The position numbers and the translations under genes were made by a program. Shown here piece by piece: positions 6,935 through 11,245 of a stretch of DNA of 11,245 nucleotides. Origin of the DNA: an uncultured delta proteobacterium (lineage in GTDB: Bacteria > Myxococcota_A > Polyangia > Polyangiales > Polyangiaceae); the NCBI GenBank assembly GCA_903893335.1, contig CAITLX010000476.1, forward strand, positions 1 through 11,245, given 5' to 3'. How positions within the stretch are numbered: the stretch's first letter is position 1; every line of letters begins with the position of its first letter. Below the pieces are notes generated by a model, which was given only the letters and a program-made list of their open reading frames with translations, ran no database searches and was not told the DNA's origin.

Positions 6935-8046
6935 ATGCGCTGGATCTGGCTCGTTCCTTCGTAGATCTGCAGCACCTTCGCGTCGCGCATGAGCTTCTCG
7001 ACGGGGTACTCCTTGACGAAGCCATTGCCGCCGAAGACCTGCACCGCGTCGACCGCCGTCACCATCGCGGCGTCGGCGCCGTAGGCCTTCGCGAACGACG
7101 ACACGATCGGGTCGCGCACGCCGTTGTCGAGGTTCCACGCAGCCTTCTGGTAGAGCAGGCGCGTGCCCTCGGCGCGGATGGCCATCTCCGCGATCATCGC
7201 CGCGACGAGCTGGTGCTGCGCGATCGGCACGCCGAACGCCTTGCGCTCCTTGGCGTAGGCCACGCACTCGTCGAGGCAGCGGCGCATGAGCCCCGTGGCG
7301 CCCGCGGCGATGTCGGGGCGCGTCTGGTTGAAGGTCTCCATCGCGAGCTTGAAGCCCTGCCCCTCGGGGGCGAGCATGTTCGCCTTCGAGACCTTCACCT
7401 CGTCGAGGTGCACGACGGCCGTGTCGCTCGCGCGCTGGCCGAGCTTGTCTTCCTTCTTGCCGGGGCGCACGCCGGGCAGATCGCGATCGACGATGAACGC
7501 GCCGATGCCCTTGTGGCGCAGCGCCGGGTCGCTCGTCGCGAACACGACGTAGAAGCGCGCGTGGCTCGCGTTGGTGATCCAGCACTTCTGGCCCGTGAGG
7601 ACGTAGTCGTCGCCGTGCTTGGTGAAGCGCGTCTTGAGCCCCGCGACGTCGCTGCCCGCGTCGGGCTCGGTCGTCGCGTAGCTCGCCATCACCGGCTCGC
7701 TCGTCAGCAGGCCGAAGTAGCGCTTCTTCTGGTCCTCGGTGCCCGCGAGCTTGATCGGCGTCAGCGCGAGCTGGTTGGCCGTGATGCTCGTCTGGATGCC
7801 GGTGCAGCCGTAGCCGAGCTCCTCGGTGAGCAGCGTGTGCTCGAGCTCGCCCATGCCCGCGCCGCCGTACTCGGGCGGGATGGTGGGGTTGACCAGGCCG
7901 ATCTCCCAGGCCGCGCGGAACACGTCCATCGGGAAGCGCGAATCGCGGTCGCACTCCGCGGCGACGGGGATGATGCGCTCGCGGGCGAACCTGCGCGCGG
8001 TGTCGATGAGGGCTTTCTGCTCCTCGGACAGGCTGAAATCCAGCAT
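6907..8046 (-). CDS. Acyl-CoA dehydrogenase, MCAD-like
   Basis: A 379-residue flavoenzyme for the first step of beta-oxidation, acyl-CoA to trans-2-enoyl-CoA, passing electrons to an electron-transfer flavoprotein. The domain order is standard. YATTEPDAGSDVAGLKT (123-139) and LTGQKCWITNA (150-160) line the FAD/substrate site; AKERKAFG (265-272) is the Arg-containing FAD motif; FGGNGFVKEYPVEKLMRDAK (338-357) is highly typical. Catalytic Glu363 lies in IYEGTSQIQR. These motifs closely resemble medium-chain and related straight-chain dehydrogenases, and the enzyme looks complete and self-sufficient, unlike the split pair upstream. The ATG at 8046 has GGAG at 8055-8058, 8 nt away. The stop sits in the 29-bp repeat. 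Chain-length preference is unproven. Confidence 0.95.
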   Translation of the reverse strand: MLDFSLSEEQKALIDTARRFARERIIPVAAECDRDSRFPMDVFRAAWEIGLVNPTIPPEYGGAGMGELEHTLLTEELGYGCTGIQTSITANQLALTPIKLAGTEDQKKRYFGLLTSEPVMASYATTEPDAGSDVAGLKTRFTKHGDDYVLTGQKCWITNASHARFYVVFATSDPALRHKGIGAFIVDRDLPGVRPGKKEDKLGQRASDTAVVHLDEVKVSKANMLAPEGQGFKLAMETFNQTRPDIAAGATGLMRRCLDECVAYAKERKAFGVPIAQHQLVAAMIAEMAIRAEGTRLLYQKAAWNLDNGVRDPIVSSFAKAYGADAAMVTAVDAVQVFGGNGFVKEYPVEKLMRDAKVLQIYEGTSQIQRIVIAKSVLG

Positions 8047-8205
8047 GTTGCGTGCTCCGGGTGGGGGGATGTGACGACGAGTGCGCTCTTAGCAGAAGCG
8101 GGCGGCGCTCGTGCGTCCGAGATGCGCCTCACGCGTCCGCGAGGCGGTGCCCCGGGCCTTTGCTGGGCCGTCCGAGGCCGGCGTGGTACGGTTTTGAACG
8201 GGGTC
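8047..8205. promoter_or_regulatory. Divergent upstream region (dehydrogenase / pilin-like gene)
   Basis: A 159-bp non-coding stretch between divergent genes. On the minus strand GGAG (8055-8058) is the dehydrogenase ribosome site. Before the pilin-like ATG only a weak GGGG at 8200-8203 is seen, just 2 nt from the start. I found no convincing sigma-70 or sigma-54 promoter on either strand. The region is called regulatory from orientation only. Confidence 0.35.
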
Positions 8206-8751
8206 ATGGTCGCCAAGCGTCGCCGATCAGCAGGGTTCACGCTCGTCGAGCTGATGGTCGTCGTGACGATCGTCGGCGTCCTCGCGACGCTCGCAGGGGT
8301 CGCCTTCCAGCGGTACATCCACGCCTCCCACGTGAGCGAGGCCACCGCGATGATCGGCTCGATCCGCGGCGCCCAGGAGAGCTACCGCTCGATGCACCTC
8401 GTGTACCTCGACGTCTCGGCGACGTTCCCCACGTACTACCCCTCGACCTCGCCCGGCGCGTTCGCCACGGCGTGGCCCGACGCAGGCTTCTCGCACGTGG
8501 ACCAGTCGCGCTGGGCGCTGCTCGGCGCGCGCAGCGACTCGCCGACCCACTTCGGCTACGCGGTCGCCGCCGGGATGGCCGGCACCACGCCTCCTACGCT
8601 CTCCATCGCGAGCCCCCCGGCGTGGGCGACGACGATCGAGCCCTGGTTCATCGTCGAGGCCAAGGGCGACCTCAACGGCAACGGCGTCCCCTGCTACGTC
8701 GTCGGCACCTCGTTCACCGGCGAGATCTTCGTCCAGAGCGAGGGCGAGTAG
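8206..8751 (+). CDS. Type IV pilin-like protein (prepilin N-terminal cleavage/methylation motif)
   Basis: The 181-residue precursor has a short positive leader, MVAKRRRSAG, then FTLVELMVVVTIVGVLATLA. Prepilin peptidase would cut between Gly10 and Phe11 and methylate the Phe; Glu15 is mature residue +5, needed for assembly in this family. The hydrophobic helix runs to about residue 33. Helical residues 42-65 (SEATAMIGSIRGAQESYRSM) resemble pilins of deltaproteobacteria. The head domain has one Cys (163), so no disulfide-closed D-region, and a DLNGNG loop (155-160) that could bind calcium. Mature position 22, usually Pro in major pilins, is not Pro here. It may be a major or minor pilin or a pseudopilin; no pil or gsp genes are in view. 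The start is supported by leader length rather than by a good ribosome site. Confidence 0.88.
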   Translation: MVAKRRRSAGFTLVELMVVVTIVGVLATLAGVAFQRYIHASHVSEATAMIGSIRGAQESYRSMHLVYLDVSATFPTYYPSTSPGAFATAWPDAGFSHVDQSRWALLGARSDSPTHFGYAVAAGMAGTTPPTLSIASPPAWATTIEPWFIVEAKGDLNGNGVPCYVVGTSFTGEIFVQSEGE

Positions 8752-8757
8752 CCCGCG

Positions 8758-8781
8758 CGCGGCCTCTAGCAAGGGGCCGCG
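8758..8781. terminator. Possible bidirectional hairpin between convergent pilin-like and kinase genes
   Basis: CGCGGCC (8758-8764) pairs perfectly with GGCCGCG (8775-8781) around a 10-nt loop that contains the kinase stop codon. Only 14 bp separate the two convergent stops, so a shared terminator would be economical. There is no T-run in either direction. Confidence 0.3.
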
Positions 8782-9956
8782 GGCGCAGCCAGGACGATGG
8801 GCAGGCGCACCTCGAAGTGCGCGCCAGCGCCGACGAGCCCCGGCAGGCAGGCGATCGAGCCCCCCTGGTTGTCGATGAGCGTCTTGGCCGTCACGAGCCC
8901 GAGGCCGAGGCCCGTCTGCTTGGTGGTGACGAGGGGCTCGAACAGCCGCTCGCGCACCTCGTCGCTGACGCCAGCCCCCGTGTCGCCGATGCTCACGACG
9001 ACCGCGTCGCCGTCACGGCGCGCGTCGATCGAGAGCGCGCCGCCCTCGGGCATCGCCTCGTAGGCGTTGCGGACGAGGTTGAACAGCGCGCCCTTCACCT
9101 GCCCCGCGTCGATGAGCAGCGACGGGAGGTCGGGGACGTCGACCGAGACGGTGATCGACGGCGGCAGCGGGAGCTGAGCGAGCGTCGCATCGACCAGATC
9201 GCGCACGGCGATGGCGGCGAGCTCCGGCTCCCGCACCCGCGCATAGTCGAGGAGATCGGCGATGAAGTCGTTGGCGCGGACCACCTCGGCGTCGAGGATG
9301 GCGAGCGCCCGGGCCAGATCGGAGTCGGGCGCGACGACGCCGACCTGATGCTTGATGATGAAGGCCGCGTTGCGGATGGTCGCGAGCGGGCTGCGGATCT
9401 GGTGCGCGAGGCCCCCTGCGAGCTTGCCCAGCACCGCGAGGCGCTCCTGGCGCACGAGGCCAGCCTGCGCGACCTCGAGCGCCCGCGTGCGCTCCGCGAC
9501 CCGCGCCTCGAGCCCCTCCTTCGCCAGGCGAAGCTCCTCCTCGGCGGCCTTGAGGCGCGTGATGTCGTGGATGATGCCGACCAGGTGCGACGGCGCCCCC
9601 TCTACGTCGCGCAGCGGCACCTTCGTGGTCGCCAGCACGTGGTGCACGCCGGCTGCGTCGGTGATCGGCTCCTCGTCGATGACGACGTCGGAGCCGGTGG
9701 CGAACATCTCGGCGTCCTTGCGGCGGAAGAACTCGGCCTCGCGCGCCTCGAAGAGATCGAAGTCGGTGTGCCCGATGACCTCGGCGCGCGTGCGCCCGAC
9801 GAGCGCGCAGAGCGCCTCGTTGACCAGGACGAAGCGGAACGCCCGATCCTTGACGAAGATCGGGAACGCGACCGCCTCGAACACGCCGGTCAGGAACTCG
9901 CTCGACCCCCCGGTCGGCGAGCGAGCGGCCTCCCCAGCGCCGTCGTCTCGAGTCAT
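8766..9956 (-). CDS. PAS-domain sensor histidine kinase, soluble
   Basis: A 396-residue orphan histidine kinase. A PAS domain covers about residues 20-134 (FPIFVKDRAFRFVLVNEAL at the start, HLVGIIHDITRLK at the end) and should sense a cytoplasmic signal. A coiled-coil linker follows (132-175). The phospho-acceptor is His185 in GLAHQIRSPLATI, with Gln where Glu is more usual. The ATPase domain has the N-box NLVRNAYEAM (293-302), G1 DTGAGV (325-330), F-box LFEPLVTTK (338-346) and G2 GLGLGLV (349-355). There is no membrane segment and no response regulator nearby. A GTG at 10028 would add 24 residues, but the ATG at 9956 has a clear ribosome site. It lies 79 bp downstream of fabD on the same strand and could be co-transcribed with it. 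Confidence 0.94.
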   Translation of the reverse strand: MTRDDGAGEAARSPTGGSSEFLTGVFEAVAFPIFVKDRAFRFVLVNEALCALVGRTRAEVIGHTDFDLFEAREAEFFRRKDAEMFATGSDVVIDEEPITDAAGVHHVLATTKVPLRDVEGAPSHLVGIIHDITRLKAAEEELRLAKEGLEARVAERTRALEVAQAGLVRQERLAVLGKLAGGLAHQIRSPLATIRNAAFIIKHQVGVVAPDSDLARALAILDAEVVRANDFIADLLDYARVREPELAAIAVRDLVDATLAQLPLPPSITVSVDVPDLPSLLIDAGQVKGALFNLVRNAYEAMPEGGALSIDARRDGDAVVVSIGDTGAGVSDEVRERLFEPLVTTKQTGLGLGLVTAKTLIDNQGGSIACLPGLVGAGAHFEVRLPIVLAAPAAPC

Positions 9957-9961
9957 CGTTT

Positions 9962-9968
9962 CCCCCTC
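9962..9968 (-). promoter_or_regulatory. Ribosome binding site of the histidine kinase
   Basis: GAGGGGG on the minus strand, 5 nt before the ATG at 9956. It favours this start over the in-frame GTG at 10028, which has no comparable site. Confidence 0.6.
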
Positions 9969-9997
9969 GACCTCACTCTTGTACCAAGGCAGCGCCT

Positions 9998-10015
9998 CGG
10001 CGCAAAGGGGCGCCG
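9998..10015 (-). other. Hairpin between fabD and the histidine kinase gene
   Basis: A perfect 6-bp stem (CGGCGC at 9998-10003 with GCGCCG at 10010-10015) and a 6-nt loop lie in the 79-bp gap. No T-run follows on the minus strand. It could weaken read-through or stabilise an mRNA end; chance is also possible at this GC content. Confidence 0.3.
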
Positions 10016-10035
10016 CGCGGGCGCTCACCCGGAGG

Positions 10036-10971
10036 TCACGCGAGCCAGGGAGCGAGCGACTCGACGCCTGCCACGTCGGCGACCGAGAGCACCGGCAGAT
10101 CGCGCGCGATGCGCTTCGCCAGCCCCGCGAGCACCTTGCCCGGGCCCACCTCGATCGCGTGCGTGACGCCCATCGCGACCAGGGCGCGCACCGAGGCCTC
10201 CCAGAGCACCGCGTGATCGACCTGGCGCACGAGGCGCTCGCGCACGAGCGCCGGAGCCGCGTACGGCGTCGCGTCCACGTTCGCCACGACCGGGAACGCG
10301 AACGCGCCCGCGCGAACCTGCGCGAGTCGCTCGTCGAGAGCGCGCGCAGCGGGCGCCATGAGCGCGCAGTGGAACGGCGCGCTCACCTTGAGCGCGATCG
10401 CCTTGCCGCCCCGCGCCGCGGCGAGCGTCGAGGCGCGCGCGACCGCCGCGGCGTGCCCCGCGATGACGACCTGGCCGGGGGCGTTGAAGTTGGCGGGCGC
10501 GACGACCTCCCCCTGGGCGGCCTCGACGCACGCGGCGCCGACCGCCTCGCCGTCGAGACCGACGATGGCGGCCATGCTCCCCTCGCCCGCTGGCACCGCG
10601 TGCTGCATCGCCGCCCCGCGCGCGCGCACGAGCAGCAGCGCGTCCTCGAACGCGAGCGCGCCCGCGGCGACCAGCGCCGCGTACTCGCCGAGCGAGTGCC
10701 CAGCGGCGCAGGTCGGCGTCGGGAGCGCGGGCCACCGCTCGCGGATCGCCGCGAGGACGGCCACGCTGGTCGCGAGCAGCGCAGGCTGCGTGTTCGCCGT
10801 CAGCACGAGGTCTGCCTCCGGCCCCTCGAAGCAGAGCCGCGACAAGCCGAACCCGAGCGCGGCATCGGCGCGCGCGTACACCGCGCCCGAAGCCGGGACG
10901 TGCTCGGCCAGGTCGCGGCCCATGCCGACGACCTGCGAGCCCTGCCCCGGAAAGAGCAGCGCGAGCTTCAT
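10036..10971 (-). CDS. fabD: Malonyl-CoA:ACP transacylase
   Basis: A 311-residue enzyme that transfers malonyl from CoA to acyl carrier protein for fatty-acid synthesis in the cytoplasm. Landmarks match Escherichia coli FabD closely in position: GQGSQ at 9-13 (oxyanion Gln11), nucleophile Ser93 in GHSLGEY, Arg118 in RARGAAMQ (binds the malonyl carboxylate), NAPGQVVIAG (163-172), His201 in SAPFH (catalytic dyad), and EVGPGKVL (274-281). Length is normal for a stand-alone FabD rather than a polyketide-synthase domain. The ATG at 10971 overlaps the stop of a small upstream frame (ATGA). The nearest ribosome-site candidate, GGAG at 10985-10988, is 13 nt away, which is long. rpmF lies upstream; plsX and fabH, common between rpmF and fabD, are absent, and fabG/acpP do not follow. 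Confidence 0.96.
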   Translation of the reverse strand: MKLALLFPGQGSQVVGMGRDLAEHVPASGAVYARADAALGFGLSRLCFEGPEADLVLTANTQPALLATSVAVLAAIRERWPALPTPTCAAGHSLGEYAALVAAGALAFEDALLLVRARGAAMQHAVPAGEGSMAAIVGLDGEAVGAACVEAAQGEVVAPANFNAPGQVVIAGHAAAVARASTLAAARGGKAIALKVSAPFHCALMAPAARALDERLAQVRAGAFAFPVVANVDATPYAAPALVRERLVRQVDHAVLWEASVRALVAMGVTHAIEVGPGKVLAGLAKRIARDLPVLSVADVAGVESLAPWLA

Positions 10972-11162
10972 GATGCGAACGAGGCTCCGCGCGCTCGCGA
11001 GCCAGCCGAGGCCTCACGACCCACGCGCAGCGCCTCGACCACTCGGCACGTGCGACGACGACGTCCGATCGCTCGGCACGTGCGACTACGCCGCCCGACC
11101 ACAAGGAAAGCGCGAGAGCGCCGTCCGATCACCCGGCACGCGTGCCGGCGTCGCTCGATCAC
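10968..11162 (-). CDS. Uncertain small Arg-rich ORF filling the rpmF-fabD gap
   Basis: A 64-residue frame with a GTG start at 11162, one base after the rpmF stop; its TGA stop overlaps the fabD ATG as ATGA. It is built mostly of 10-residue repeats (e.g. VIGRRSRAFL, VVGRRSRTCR, AIGRRRRTCR) and contains 20 Arg. The spacing suggests translational coupling of rpmF, this frame and fabD. Against it: the underlying 30-bp repeat keeps other frames open too, no clear ribosome site is seen before the GTG, and I recognise no family. It may be a chance frame. Confidence 0.25.
   Translation of the reverse strand: MIERRRHACRVIGRRSRAFLVVGRRSRTCRAIGRRRRTCRVVEALRVGREASAGSRARGASFAS
11036..11155. repeat. 30-bp tandem repeat, four units, between rpmF and fabD
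   Basis: Units start with CGA(C/T)C at 11036, 11066, 11096 and 11126, exactly 30 bp apart; a fifth start at 11156 runs into the end of rpmF. Units 1 and 2 match at 25 of 30 positions (shared core CTCGGCACGTGCGAC); unit 4 matches unit 2 at 21 of 30; unit 3 is the most diverged (19 of 30 with unit 2). The array forms most of the 197-bp stretch between the rpmF and fabD coding regions and would lie in the fabD leader. Confidence 0.85.
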
Positions 11163-11163
11163 C

Positions 11164-11245
11164 TCAGGAAGCGACGCTCGCGGCCTTGACCTGCACGCCC
11201 TTGTAGTGGCCGCAGGAGGGGCACACGCGGTGCGGGAGGCAGGGC
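11164..11245 (-). CDS. rpmF: Ribosomal protein L32, C-terminal part (gene continues beyond the window)
   Basis: The last 26 codons and the stop are visible on the minus strand. LPHRVCPSCGHYKGVQV is the highly conserved end of bacterial L32, including the second CPxCG pair of its zinc-binding site; a Cys just before LPHRV may be the last ligand of the first pair. L32 is a small 50S subunit protein. Its gene typically heads the fatty-acid synthesis cluster, which fits fabD downstream on the same strand. The short AASVAS tail after KGVQVK is unremarkable. Confidence 0.93.
   Translation of the reverse strand, partial: PCLPHRVCPSCGHYKGVQVKAASVAS

Noticed and set aside
8183..8200. Sigma-54-like site (TGGTAC...TTGAA) before the pilin-like gene
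   Set aside because: The essential GC of the -12 element is missing, spacing is wrong, and transcription would begin at or after the ATG.
9957..10028. GTG at 10028 as kinase start (24 extra residues)
   Set aside because: The extension has no domain or good ribosome site, while GAGGGGG stands 5 nt before the ATG at 9956. It remains possible.
8052..10166. A 704-codon plus-strand frame
   Set aside because: It runs in the wrong frame through the pilin-like gene and antisense to the kinase and fabD; its composition is Arg/Ala/Leu-biased with no motif.
11036..11155. CRISPR-like array
   Set aside because: The 30-bp units abut with no unique spacers between them and diverge along their whole length; this is a tandem repeat.

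Overview
This is an 11.2 kb stretch of very GC-rich bacterial chromosome, roughly 70% or more G+C by eye. Almost every codon ends in G or C, and long spurious open frames lie opposite the real genes. The gene types point to a deltaproteobacterial/Myxococcota-like host, possibly Polyangiales. They are three acyl-CoA dehydrogenases, a soluble PAS histidine kinase with an HQIR-type H-box, a type IV pilin-like protein and an rpmF-fabD pair. The taxonomic call is inference only. There are no tRNAs, rRNAs, insertion sequences, phage genes or CRISPR arrays. It looks like ordinary chromosomal gene territory with several local oddities.

Layout. (1) Positions 1-2118, + strand: the 3' part of an ABC ATPase and two ABC-2-type permeases, tightly coupled; this is an export system of unknown substrate (COG4586/COG4587/COG3694 type). 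(2) 2146-2574, - strand: a small protein with a His/Cys-rich centre containing RHEHGG repeats and a six-His run, convergent to the ABC operon. (3) 2714-6806, + strand: two adjacent acyl-CoA dehydrogenase genes that look like the catalytic and non-catalytic halves of one heteromeric enzyme, then a cytoplasmic M14 zinc carboxypeptidase overlapping the second by 11 bp. (4) 6907-8046, - strand: a third, MCAD-like acyl-CoA dehydrogenase whose stop codon lies in the first two bases-plus of a 29-bp tandem repeat. (5) 8206-8751, + strand: a type IV pilin-like protein, divergent from (4). (6) 8766-11245, - strand: read in transcription order, the end of rpmF (ribosomal protein L32), a 197-bp stretch to fabD (193-192 bp between stop and start) occupied by 30-bp tandem repeats, fabD, and the PAS histidine kinase.

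How the genes may work together. The ACAD pair and the MCAD-like enzyme all act at the first step of acyl-CoA beta-oxidation. The pair resembles the split alpha2beta2 enzymes known from mycobacterial sterol side-chain breakdown, so bulky or branched acyl-CoAs are a reasonable guess for its substrate. rpmF and fabD belong to the conserved L32/fatty-acid-synthesis cluster, but plsX and fabH, which commonly sit between them, are absent here.

Most worth a second look: the minisatellite-like repeats at the ends of two minus-strand genes; a 64-residue Arg-rich open frame that fits the rpmF-fabD gap to the base; the His/Cys-rich small protein; and the ACAD-carboxypeptidase coupling. I see no clear defence, secretion or biosynthetic system that would be new as a whole.
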